Assembly (NCBI GenBank): GCA_028701165.1
Contig: JAQVRG010000011.1
Span: 1-8,632, forward strand
From: Eubacteriales bacterium
GTDB taxonomy: Bacteria; Bacillota; Clostridia; Christensenellales; CAG-138
Direction of reading: 5' to 3'
DNA: 8,632 bases
Under the pieces are notes generated by a model. It was not told the DNA's origin, made no database searches, and was given only the letters and a program-made list of their open reading frames with translations. Positions 1-5,611 of the stretch are shown here, one piece after another (position 1 is the first letter of the stretch; each line of letters starts with the position of its first letter). The translations under genes and the position numbers were made by a program.

Positions 1-379
1 TGGTGCGGATATCTTTCACGCCTACCATCTCCAGCACCGCACGGGCGGGGCCGCCCGCGATAACGCCGGTACCTTCTTCGGCGGGAAGCATGCGCACATG
101 ACCCTTGCCAAACTTGCCTTCGACCGCGTGGGGAATCGACGTACCCACCAAGGGTACCTCGACCAAATGACGCTTCGCATCCTCGACGCCCTTGCGGACG
201 GCTTCGGGGATTTCAGCGGCTTTGCCCATGCCTACGCCGACATGACCGTTCTCATCGCCCACGACCATGAGCGCGGAAAAGCGGAAATTACGGCCGCCCT
301 TTACGACCTTGGCAACGCGGTTGATCGAGACAAGCCTTTCCTTCAAATCCAATGTGGTCGCATCTATACGCTTCTGCAT
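1..379 (-). CDS. rpsE: 30S ribosomal protein S5, 3' part missing
   Basis: S5 is a 30S protein near the mRNA entry and decoding region; in the family it affects accuracy and spectinomycin response. The first 126 residues are visible and begin MQKRIDATTLDLKERL. The N-terminal RNA-binding domain has VAKVVKGGRNFRFSALMVVGD (about 22-42), with the spectinomycin-loop KGGR at 27-30. The GxGMGKAAEIPEAVRK stretch follows at about 48-63, then GTGVIAGGPARAVLE at 103-117. The usual length is about 165-170 aa, so roughly 40 residues lie beyond position 1. The ATG at 379-377 follows AAGGAGG (388-394) by 8 nt, and that site overlaps the rplR stop codon. It is the last gene seen of the spc part of the cluster; in relatives rpmD, rplO and secY usually follow, but that is outside this window. 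Confidence 0.98.
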   Translation of the reverse strand, partial: MQKRIDATTLDLKERLVSINRVAKVVKGGRNFRFSALMVVGDENGHVGVGMGKAAEIPEAVRKGVEDAKRHLVEVPLVGTSIPHAVEGKFGKGHVRMLPAEEGTGVIAGGPARAVLEMVGVKDIRT

Positions 380-392
380 TGTTTCTACCTCC

Positions 393-761
393 TTAGAATT
401 CCAGGCCGGCTTTGCGCGCGCCCTCGGCCACCTTCGCTACGCGACCGGTGTACAGATAACCGCCGCGATCGAACACGACCTCTTTGACGCCCTTCTCAAC
501 AGCACGCTTGCCAACGAGCTCGCCCACCATAAGGGCCGCTTCGCTCTTGGTCTTGCCGTTAAGCTGCTCCTTGATCTGTGCATCCAGCGTAGATGCGGCA
601 GCCAAGGTATGAGAAACTTCATCGTTGATGACCTGTGCATAAATGTTGTTCAGGCTTCGATAGATGCTCAGCCTGGGCCGCTCGGCCGTACCGACGATAT
701 GACGGCGCGTACGGGTATGACGAGCCTTGCGCACAGCGTTTTTATCGATTCTAGAAATCAT
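393..761 (-). CDS. rplR: 50S ribosomal protein L18
   Basis: L18 binds 5S rRNA and, with L5, helps place it in the central protuberance of the 50S subunit. The 122 aa are full length for the family. Visible signatures are a basic N-terminus (RKARHTRTRR, 11-20), GTAERPRLSIYRS (24-36), IYAQVI (40-45), FDRGGYLYTGRV (97-108) and the C-terminal ARKAGLEF (115-122). The ATG at 761-759 has AAGGAG (769-774) 7 nt upstream. It starts 22 nt after the rplF stop. Its TAA stop is fused to the rpsE Shine-Dalgarno site, which suggests coupled translation. Nothing is unusual in the protein. Confidence 0.98.
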   Translation of the reverse strand: MISRIDKNAVRKARHTRTRRHIVGTAERPRLSIYRSLNNIYAQVINDEVSHTLAAASTLDAQIKEQLNGKTKSEAALMVGELVGKRAVEKGVKEVVFDRGGYLYTGRVAKVAEGARKAGLEF

Positions 762-783
762 ACTGTTACTCCTTCTCTACGCA

Positions 784-1323
784 TTACTTAGCCGTCTTGC
801 CTTCCTTATGACGCACAAACTCGCCCTCATAGCGAATACCCTTGCCCTTATAAGGCTCAGGCTTGCGGGTCACGCGGATATCGGCGGCTACTTGACCAAC
901 CTGCTGCTTATCGATGCCCTTGATGATGATCTGGTTGGGCGCCGGCACCTCGAAGCTGATGCCCTCGGGGGCGGGGAATTCAACAGGATGGGAATAACCA
1001 ACGTTGACAATCAGCGTCGTGCCCTGCATCTGCGCTCTGTAACCTACGCCAACGATCTCCAGCTTTTTGGAGAACCCGTTGGTCACGCCCACAACCATGT
1101 TGTTGATAAGCGTACGGGTCAGGCCGTGCAGCGCGCGGTGGCGCTTGTCGTCCGAAGGACGCTTGACGGTCAAAACGCCGTCCTCTACGGTGAGTTCCAT
1201 TTCGGGGGAGAGCTTTTCGGACAATTCGCCCTTGGGGCCCTTGACAGTCACGGCGTTATCGTCGCCGACCGTGATTGTCACTCCGCTCGGAATGGAGATC
1301 GGAAGTTTTCCGATTCGAGACAT
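784..1323 (-). CDS. rplF: 50S ribosomal protein L6
   Basis: L6 is a two-domain 50S protein near the GTPase-associated region and sarcin-ricin loop. It is 179 aa, the usual length. Motifs include the N-terminal MSRIGKLPI, HGLTRTLINNMVVGVTNGF (66-84), KKLEIVGVGYRAQ (86-98), SHPVEFPAPEGI (111-122), GIDKQQVGQVAADIR (136-150), and the conserved C-terminal EPYKGKGIRYEGE (156-168) with KEGKTAK at the end. The ATG at 1323-1321 has GGAGG (1332-1336) 8 nt upstream. The 25-nt gap after rpsH is one of the two longest in the cluster and is AT-rich, but too short for an independent promoter. Confidence 0.99.
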   Translation of the reverse strand: MSRIGKLPISIPSGVTITVGDDNAVTVKGPKGELSEKLSPEMELTVEDGVLTVKRPSDDKRHRALHGLTRTLINNMVVGVTNGFSKKLEIVGVGYRAQMQGTTLIVNVGYSHPVEFPAPEGISFEVPAPNQIIIKGIDKQQVGQVAADIRVTRKPEPYKGKGIRYEGEFVRHKEGKTAK

Positions 1324-1348
1324 GTCTTACACCTCCAAATAATAATTG

Positions 1349-1747
1349 TTACCAAATGTAGGCGAGAACCTCGCCGCCCACGCCGGCTTTACGAGCCTCA
1401 CGGTCCGTCATCATGCCGCGGGAGGTGGAGATAATCGCAATACCCATGCCGTTCAATACCTTGGGTACCTGATCCTTGCGCGCGTAAACGCGCAGGCCGG
1501 GCTTGCTGATGCGCTTAAGGCCGGTGATGACCTTTTCGCGGCCGGGGCCGTACTTGAGAGCGATGTGCAGCATTTTGGCCACGCCCTCCTCACGAACCTC
1601 ATAGCCCTTGATGTAGCCTTCCTTTACCAGGATGTCGGCGATCGCCTTCTTCACGGTGGAAGCGGGCACATCGACTTCGTCGTGCTTGGCGACGAGCGCA
1701 TTGCGGATACGGGTAAGCATATCAGCGACGGGATCGGTTACTAACAT
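1349..1747 (-). CDS. rpsH: 30S ribosomal protein S8
   Basis: S8 is a primary 16S rRNA binder needed early in 30S assembly; in E. coli it is also the translational repressor of the spc operon. The 132 aa match the usual Gram-positive length. Signatures are DPVADMLTRIRNA (5-17), LKRISKPGLRVY (77-88) and the RNA-binding C-terminal GIAIISTSRGMMTDREAR (102-119). The frame stays open upstream to 1849, but the extra 34 residues overlap rpsN and are not S8-like. The ATG at 1747-1745 is fixed by AAAGGAGG at 1756-1763, 8 nt upstream. No S8-type operator was recognised near rplE or rplX, where E. coli has one. Confidence 0.99.
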   Translation of the reverse strand: MLVTDPVADMLTRIRNALVAKHDEVDVPASTVKKAIADILVKEGYIKGYEVREEGVAKMLHIALKYGPGREKVITGLKRISKPGLRVYARKDQVPKVLNGMGIAIISTSRGMMTDREARKAGVGGEVLAYIW

Positions 1748-1772
1748 GTTTTTTTCCTCCTTTCGCTCTCTC

Positions 1773-1958
1773 TTACCAGCTGGCCTTGCGTACGCCGGGA
1801 ATCTCGCCCTTGTACGCCATCTCACGGAAGCAGATACGGCAGATGCCATACTTGCGCAGCACGGAGTGCGGACGGCCGCAGATGCGGCAGCGGGTATACG
1901 CCCTCGTCGAGTACTTGGGTGCGCGAGACTGCTTGAGTTTCATGCTTAACTTTGCCAC
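1773..1958 (-). CDS. rpsN: 30S ribosomal protein S14, zinc-binding (type Z)
   Basis: S14 sits in the head of the 30S subunit and is needed for late assembly. The 61-aa product is the short zinc-binding form, unlike the roughly 100-aa zinc-free form. Two CxxC pairs are at C24/C27 and C40/C43, within CRICGRPHSVLRKYGICRICFRE. The C-terminus IPGVRKASW is typical. The start codon is GTG (1958-1956), not ATG. It is supported by AAGGAGG at 1967-1973, 8 nt upstream, and by the N-terminal MAKLSMK that matches the family MAK-SM pattern. An in-frame ATG five codons later has no comparable site. Type Z S14 favours a Gram-positive host. In bacteria with both forms, the zinc-free paralogue replaces this one under zinc starvation; no paralogue is in this window. 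Confidence 0.98.
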   Translation of the reverse strand: MAKLSMKLKQSRAPKYSTRAYTRCRICGRPHSVLRKYGICRICFREMAYKGEIPGVRKASW

Positions 1959-1966
1959 AGTATCTT

Positions 1967-1973
1967 CCTCCTT
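1967..1973 (-). promoter_or_regulatory. Shine-Dalgarno site that fixes the rpsN GTG start
   Basis: AAGGAGG on the minus strand, 8 nt before the GTG at 1958. This spacing matches that of neighbouring genes and favours GTG over the in-frame ATG at 1943-1941. Confidence 0.9.
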
Positions 1974-1976
1974 ACC

Positions 1977-2597
1977 TTAGGCCTGCACGAAAGGCATGCC
2001 CAAGAATGCGAGCAGCGCTTTCGCTTCTTCATCCGTCTTGGCCGTCGTGACGAACACGATGTCCATACCGCGGGTCTTATCCACATCGTCATAGTTGATC
2101 TCGGGGAAGATCAACTGTTCCTTAACGCCCATGGCAAAATTGCCGCGGCCGTCAAAGCTGGTGTCCGAAATGCCGCGGAAGTCGCGCACGCGGGGCAGCA
2201 CGATGTTCATAAGCTTATCGGCAAAGTAGTACATGCGGTCGCCGCGCAGCGTTACCTTGGCGCCGATGTTCATGCCTTCGCGTACCTTAAAGTTTGCGAC
2301 GGATTTCTTCGCCTTGGTGACGACCGGCTTCTGTCCCGCGATGGTCGCAAGCTCGTTGAGCGCGCTCTCTAAGCCCTTGGGGTTATCCTTTTCGGAGCCC
2401 AAGCCCATGTTGAGCACGATCTTTTCAAGTCTGGGGATCTCGGTGACGTTCTTGTAGCCAAACTTCTCGCTGAGCTGCTTGACGACCTCGTCAGCGTACT
2501 TCACCTTGAGGCGCGGAGCTTGGGTGAAGGGCTTCGCTTCTGCGCCGCCTTTTTTCTTCTTGGCGGGAGCCTGCGTGGTTTCTGCTTTCTTAGCCAC
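1977..2597 (-). CDS. rplE: 50S ribosomal protein L5 with N-terminal extension
   Basis: L5 binds 5S rRNA in the central protuberance and touches the P-site tRNA and the 30S head. The core is unmistakable: PRLEKIVLNMGLG (55-67), IAGQKPVVTKAKKS (86-99), REGMNIGAKVTLRG (106-119), LPRVRDFRGI (134-143), FDGRGNFAMGVKEQLIFPEI (148-167) and RGMDIVFVTTAKTDEEA (176-192). The product is 206 aa, against about 179-180 for the family. The extra 26 residues precede the usual start (Ala27 aligns with the common Met1 by the RLKxKY motif) and are Lys/Ala-rich and probably disordered. The start is GTG at 2597-2595, fixed by AAGGAGG at 2606-2612, 8 nt upstream. The next in-frame Met is residue 64, inside the conserved core, so the extension is likely real. 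Confidence 0.97.
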   Translation of the reverse strand: MAKKAETTQAPAKKKKGGAEAKPFTQAPRLKVKYADEVVKQLSEKFGYKNVTEIPRLEKIVLNMGLGSEKDNPKGLESALNELATIAGQKPVVTKAKKSVANFKVREGMNIGAKVTLRGDRMYYFADKLMNIVLPRVRDFRGISDTSFDGRGNFAMGVKEQLIFPEINYDDVDKTRGMDIVFVTTAKTDEEAKALLAFLGMPFVQA

Positions 2598-2605
2598 TTG
2601 TCTTT

Positions 2606-2612
2606 CCTCCTT
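2606..2612 (-). promoter_or_regulatory. Shine-Dalgarno site that fixes the rplE GTG start
   Basis: AAGGAGG on the minus strand, 8 nt upstream of the GTG at 2597. It lies between the rplX stop (TGA, 2620-2618) and rplE and makes the N-terminally extended L5 the expected product. Confidence 0.9.
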
Positions 2613-2617
2613 CTGCC

Positions 2618-2935
2618 TCAGTCAATATTCTTGCCGCACTTTTTGCAAACGCGGACTTTCTTATCGCCGTCATAGGCGTGGCCTACGCGGGTCGCCTTGT
2701 TGCATTTGGGGCAAACGAGCATTACGTTGCTGGCGTTGATGGTGCCTTCCTTCTGGATGCGGCCGCCCTGCTCGCCCTGCTTGCGGGGCTTGGTGTGACA
2801 GGTGATCATATTCGCGTTCTGCACGACGATGCGACCCTTGGCGGGGTACGCCTTCATAACCTTGCCCTGCTTGCCCTTGTCCTTACCGGAGATGATGACG
2901 ACGGTGTCGTCATGCTTTACATTGAGTTTGTTCAT
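2618..2935 (-). CDS. rplX: 50S ribosomal protein L24, four-cysteine form
   Basis: L24 starts 50S assembly by binding the 5' part of 23S rRNA. The 105 aa are of normal length. The N-terminal KOW domain is visible as DDTVVIISGKDKGKQGKVMKAYPAKGRIVVQN (9-40). The C-terminal half carries VCPKCNKATRVG (74-85) and VCKKCGKNID (96-105). The four cysteines at 75, 78, 97 and 100 look like a zinc ribbon; many relatives, including the B. subtilis protein as I recall it, lack them. The ATG at 2935-2933 has GGAGG (2944-2948) 8 nt upstream. It follows rplN by 14 nt and precedes rplE by 20 nt. Confidence 0.98.
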   Translation of the reverse strand: MNKLNVKHDDTVVIISGKDKGKQGKVMKAYPAKGRIVVQNANMITCHTKPRKQGEQGGRIQKEGTINASNVMLVCPKCNKATRVGHAYDGDKKVRVCKKCGKNID

Positions 2936-2949
2936 ATCCTATTCCTCCA

Positions 2950-3318
2950 TTAAAGCACTTCGGGCGCGAGGGACACGATCTTCATATAGTCCTTCTCGCG
3001 GAGTTCCCTTGCGACGGGCCCGAAGATACGGGTGCCGCGGGGCTGCTTCTGATCGTTGATGATGACCGCCGCGTTATCGTCGAAACGAATATGGCTGCCA
3101 TCGGGACGCGCGGTATCGGCTACCGTGCGCACGACGACCGCGCGGACGACGTCCTTCTTCTTCACAGCGCCGCCGGGAGAAGCGGATTTGACGGACGCTA
3201 CGATCACGTCGCCAACGCCTGCGCTCTTGCGGTGAGAACCACCCAGCACGCGAATGCACATGATTTCCTTCGCGCCGCTGTTGTCCGCAACCTTCAATCT
3301 AGTCTGTGGCTGTATCAT
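2950..3318 (-). CDS. rplN: 50S ribosomal protein L14
   Basis: L14 is a 23S rRNA-binding protein at the subunit interface; it forms bridges to the 30S subunit and is the docking site of the silencing factor RsfS in other bacteria. At 122 aa it has the near-universal length. Signatures are MIQPQTRLKVADNSGAKEIMCIRVLGG (1-27), GDVIVASVKSASPGG (36-50), KKKDVVRAVVVRT (53-65), IRFDDNAAVIIND (77-89) and RGTRIFGPVARELR (94-107). The ATG at 3318-3316 follows AAAGGAG (3325-3331) by 6 nt. In E. coli the spc operon begins at this gene with its own promoter. Here only 18 nt separate it from rpsQ, so it is probably cotranscribed. Confidence 0.99.
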   Translation of the reverse strand: MIQPQTRLKVADNSGAKEIMCIRVLGGSHRKSAGVGDVIVASVKSASPGGAVKKKDVVRAVVVRTVADTARPDGSHIRFDDNAAVIINDQKQPRGTRIFGPVARELREKDYMKIVSLAPEVL

Positions 3319-3336
3319 TGACTTCTCCTTTCCGGC

Positions 3337-3594
3337 TTACTTGGCCTTCTCGATGATCTCGACGACGCGCCAGCGCTTATCCTTGGACAGCGGGCGGGTC
3401 TCCATGATCTTTACGGTGTCGCCTACGCCGCATTCGTTGTTCTCGTCGTGTGCCTTGAACTTGCGGGTGCGGTTGACCATCTTCCCATACAGGGGATGAC
3501 GAACCTTCGTCTTGATGGAAACGACGACGGTCTTGTCCATCTTGTCGCTCGTCACGACGCCGGTGCGTGTTTTACGATAACCTCTGTTCTCCAT
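3337..3594 (-). CDS. rpsQ: 30S ribosomal protein S17
   Basis: S17 is a primary 16S rRNA-binding protein of the 30S body with an OB fold. It is 85 aa, normal length. Signatures are RKTRTGVVTSDKMDKTVVV (7-25), HPLYGK (33-38) and the loop KFKAHDENNECGVGDTVKI (45-63) followed by METRPLSK (64-71). The ATG at 3594-3592 is preceded by AAAGGAG (3601-3607) with 6 nt spacing. It follows rpmC by 16 nt. Nothing is unusual. Confidence 0.98.
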   Translation of the reverse strand: MENRGYRKTRTGVVTSDKMDKTVVVSIKTKVRHPLYGKMVNRTRKFKAHDENNECGVGDTVKIMETRPLSKDKRWRVVEIIEKAK

Positions 3595-3610
3595 GATGAA
3601 CTCCTTTCAC

Positions 3611-3811
3611 TCACTCGGCCGCCTTGAGCGCACGCTCGCAAAGGAGCGTCTTGACTCGGGCAACATCCTTCTTGCACTCGCGGATCCGCTGGGGATTCGC
3701 AAGCTGGCCGGTGGCCAACTGGAAGCGAAGGTTAAACAGCTCTTCCTTGAGCTCCTTTTCCTTAGCGGCAAGCTCTTCGCTGGACATCTTTCTCAACTCG
3801 TTAGCCTTCAT
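3611..3811 (-). CDS. rpmC: 50S ribosomal protein L29
   Basis: L29 is a small helical protein beside L23 at the polypeptide exit tunnel. The chosen product is 66 aa and starts MKANELRKMSSEEL, with the conserved ELFNLRFQLATGQLANPQRIREC (24-46). It is two helices rich in charged residues. The frame is open to two GTG codons at 3823 and 3820, which would add four residues (MVRA). The ATG at 3811-3809 is preferred because it matches the family N-terminus and has AGGTGG (3820-3825) 8 nt upstream. With this start the gene overlaps the end of rplP by 11 nt, so its ribosome-binding site lies inside rplP codons, as expected for coupled translation. Confidence 0.96.
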   Translation of the reverse strand: MKANELRKMSSEELAAKEKELKEELFNLRFQLATGQLANPQRIRECKKDVARVKTLLCERALKAAE

Positions 3812-4235
3812 CGCTCTCACCACCTACTACTTCTTTCTTCACGACCTTGGCCTTGAGGGGCAGCTTATGCGCCGCAAGACGAAGGGCTTCCTTTGCCGTC
3901 TCCTCGTCCACGCCGGCGATCTCAAACATCACGCGGCCGGGCTTTACAACGGCTACCCAGTATTCCGGCGAGCCTTTGCCGGAGCCCATGCGCGTTTCGG
4001 CGGGCTTTTCGGTAACGGGCTTATCCGGGAAGATCTTGATCCAAACTTGGCCGCCGCGCTTGATGAAACGGGTCATGGCGACACGGGCTGCCTCGATCTG
4101 GTTGCTGGTGACCCAAGAGGGCTCCATCGCAACAAGACCATATTCACCGTAGGTGATCGTATTGCCGCGAAGCGCCTTGCCCTTCATGCGGCCGCGATGC
4201 ACTCTCCTGCGTTTTACTCTTTTCGGCATCAACAT
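3801..4235 (-). CDS. rplP: 50S ribosomal protein L16
   Basis: L16 helps position the A-site tRNA and is added late in 50S assembly. It is 144 aa, the usual length. Signatures are MLMPKRVKRRRVHRGRMKG (1-19), the QIEAARVAMTRFIKRGGQVWIKIFP core (46-70), ETRMGSGKGSPEYWVAVVKPG (80-100) and EALRLAAHKLPLK (116-128). The frame continues upstream to 4295, but those 20 residues lie over the end of rpsC and are not conserved. The ATG at 4235-4233 is fixed by AAGGAGG (4245-4251) 9 nt upstream, which overlaps the rpsC TAA stop. Its own stop lies 11 nt inside rpmC. Confidence 0.99.
   Translation of the reverse strand: MLMPKRVKRRRVHRGRMKGKALRGNTITYGEYGLVAMEPSWVTSNQIEAARVAMTRFIKRGGQVWIKIFPDKPVTEKPAETRMGSGKGSPEYWVAVVKPGRVMFEIAGVDEETAKEALRLAAHKLPLKAKVVKKEVVGGESDEG
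3820..3825 (-). promoter_or_regulatory. Shine-Dalgarno site of rpmC, inside rplP
   Basis: AGGTGG on the minus strand, 8 nt before the rpmC ATG at 3811. It encodes part of the L16 C-terminus (GlyGly near residue 139) and decides for the 66-aa L29 start over the upstream GTG codons. It is weaker than the AAGGAGG used elsewhere in the cluster. Confidence 0.7.
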
Positions 4236-4249
4236 GGTAGTCGCCCTCC

Positions 4250-4894
4250 TTACGCTTTCTTCTGCTTGTTCAGCACTTCGCCCTTGTAGATCCACACCTT
4301 GCAGCCGATACGGCCGTAAGTGGTGCGCGCCTCGGCAAAGCCGTATTCGATGTCCGCGCGCATGGTCTGCAGGGGGATGGAGCCGTCATGGTAGCCTTCG
4401 GTTCGGGCGATTTCCGCGCCGCCCAAACGGCCGCCGCACTTGACCTTGATGCCCTTGGCGCCCGCCTTGGTGGCGCGCTGCATTGCCTGCTTCATGGCGC
4501 GGCGGTAGGAGATACGCTTCTCCAACTGCTGTGCAATATTCTCGGCGATGAGCTGGGCGTTGGCGTCCGGGTTGCGGACCTCCATGATGTTGACGTTGAC
4601 GGGCTTGCCCAAAAGCTTTGCGACGTCCGCCTTGATAGCGTCCACGCCTACGCCGCCCTTGCCGATCAACATGCCGGGACGCGCGGTGTAGATGCTTACC
4701 GTCACCTTGTTGGCGGCGCGCTCGATCTCGATCTTGCTCACACCCGCCAGATAATACTTTTCTTTCAGGTAATCGCGCAATTTATGATCTTCGACCAGAT
4801 AGTCGGCATAGTCCTTTTTGGACGCATACCAACGGGTATTCCAATCCCGGATCACGCCTACGCGGAAGCCATTCGGATTAACTTTCTGTCCCAT
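4250..4894 (-). CDS. rpsC: 30S ribosomal protein S3
   Basis: S3 lines the mRNA entry tunnel of the 30S subunit and takes part in unwinding mRNA. It is 214 aa, normal for Gram-positives. The N-terminal MGQKVNPNGFRVGVIRDWNTRW is canonical. The type-II KH domain has the loop IGKGG (77-81). RRAMK (131-135) corresponds to the basic patch linked to helicase activity in E. coli. The C-terminal domain has GGRLGGAEIAR (154-164) and YGRIGCKVWIYKGE (193-206), with Cys198 where Val is common. The ATG at 4894-4892 is preceded by GGGGAGG (4901-4907), 6 nt away and next to the rplV stop. Confidence 0.99.
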   Translation of the reverse strand: MGQKVNPNGFRVGVIRDWNTRWYASKKDYADYLVEDHKLRDYLKEKYYLAGVSKIEIERAANKVTVSIYTARPGMLIGKGGVGVDAIKADVAKLLGKPVNVNIMEVRNPDANAQLIAENIAQQLEKRISYRRAMKQAMQRATKAGAKGIKVKCGGRLGGAEIARTEGYHDGSIPLQTMRADIEYGFAEARTTYGRIGCKVWIYKGEVLNKQKKA

Positions 4895-4907
4895 ACTTTA
4901 CCTCCCC

Positions 4908-5294
4908 TTACTTTGCCTGATCCAGAATGATGGTGATGTGGCTCGTGCGCTTTCTGATGCGCGTAGCCCTTCCCTGCGCCCTGGGGCGGAAACGTTTGAG
5001 CGTGGGGCCCTGATTGGCGTACACCTCCGCGACATACAGCGTGTCGGCGGAAAGATCCTGGTTGTTCTCCGCGTTGGCGATGGCGGAGTTCAAAAGCTTG
5101 AGTACGGGCTCGCTGGCGGCCTTAGGCGTATACATGAGGATCGCCTTGGCTTCCTTGACGCTCTTGCCGCGGATCAGATCGATGACGATCTTGACCTTGC
5201 GGGAGGAGATTCTGACATAACGCGCTATGGCGTGGGGACGCTTATCGGCGTTCTCTTTGCGCGCAGCGCTTTTTTCTCTAGACCTGGTTGCCAT
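4908..5294 (-). CDS. rplV: 50S ribosomal protein L22, slightly long N-terminus
   Basis: L22 lines the nascent-peptide exit tunnel; changes in its loop give macrolide resistance in other bacteria. The core is ARYVRISSRKVKIVIDLIRGKSV (24-46), LLNSAIANAENN (67-78) and the tunnel loop plus C-terminus QGPTLKRFRPRAQGRATRIRKRTSHI (95-120). At 128 aa it exceeds the common 110-113, with a basic N-terminal stretch of about 17 residues. The ATG at 5294-5292 has AAGGAGG (5304-5310) 9 nt upstream, so the longer start is supported. The open frame reaching 5495 lies over rpsS and is not L22. No loop deletion of the resistance type is apparent. Confidence 0.98.
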   Translation of the reverse strand: MATRSREKSAARKENADKRPHAIARYVRISSRKVKIVIDLIRGKSVKEAKAILMYTPKAASEPVLKLLNSAIANAENNQDLSADTLYVAEVYANQGPTLKRFRPRAQGRATRIRKRTSHITIILDQAK

Positions 5295-5311
5295 TCTTCT
5301 CTTCCTCCTTC

Positions 5312-5593
5312 TTATCGAGCGCCCGAGGTTTTCTCGGAACCCCTGTGACCGCGGAACGTGCGCGTGGGCGCGAATTCGCCCAGCTTGTGACCGACCATTT
5401 CCTCGGTGACGTATACGGGAACGTGCTTTCTTCCATCGTGGACGGCAATGGTGTGACCGACCATGTCGGGGAAGATGGTGGACGCGCGCGACCAAGTCTT
5501 AACGACGGTCTTCTTTCCACTCGTATTCATGGCCTGAATGCGGTTGAGCAAACGCTGTTCTACAAACGGGCCCTTCTTAACTGACCTGCTCAT
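5312..5593 (-). CDS. rpsS: 30S ribosomal protein S19
   Basis: S19 is in the 30S head, forms a complex with S13 and contacts the 50S subunit. It is 93 aa, normal. The sequence is highly conserved: MSRSVKKGPFVEQRLL (1-16), KTWSRASTIFPDMVGHTIAVHDGRKHVPVYV (32-62), EEMVGHKLGEFAPTRTFRGH (64-83). The ATG at 5593-5591 has AAAGGAG (5600-5606) 6 nt upstream. It lies 18 nt after rplB and 17 nt before rplV. Confidence 0.99.
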   Translation of the reverse strand: MSRSVKKGPFVEQRLLNRIQAMNTSGKKTVVKTWSRASTIFPDMVGHTIAVHDGRKHVPVYVTEEMVGHKLGEFAPTRTFRGHRGSEKTSGAR

Positions 5594-5611
5594 GGTGTTC
5601 TCCTTTCGCTA

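Noticed and set aside
267..791. Plus-strand open frames opposite rpsE and rplR, and similar ones opposite most genes
   Set aside because: They lack ribosome-binding sites and recognisable products and are fully explained by the minus-strand ribosomal genes.
2549..2561. A-run in rplE (six A in Lys codons) as a programmed frameshift site
   Set aside because: In the reading frame the run is G AAA AAA GGC, not the phased A AAA AAG heptamer. No stimulatory structure or useful alternative frame was seen.
4236..4295. N-terminal extension of L16 over the end of rpsC
   Set aside because: The added residues are not conserved, and the ATG at 4235 matches the family start with AAGGAGG at the right distance.
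5295..5495. N-terminal extension of L22 over rpsS
   Set aside because: It is an off-frame reading of rpsS, rich in Arg and His; the start at 5294 has the ribosome-binding site.
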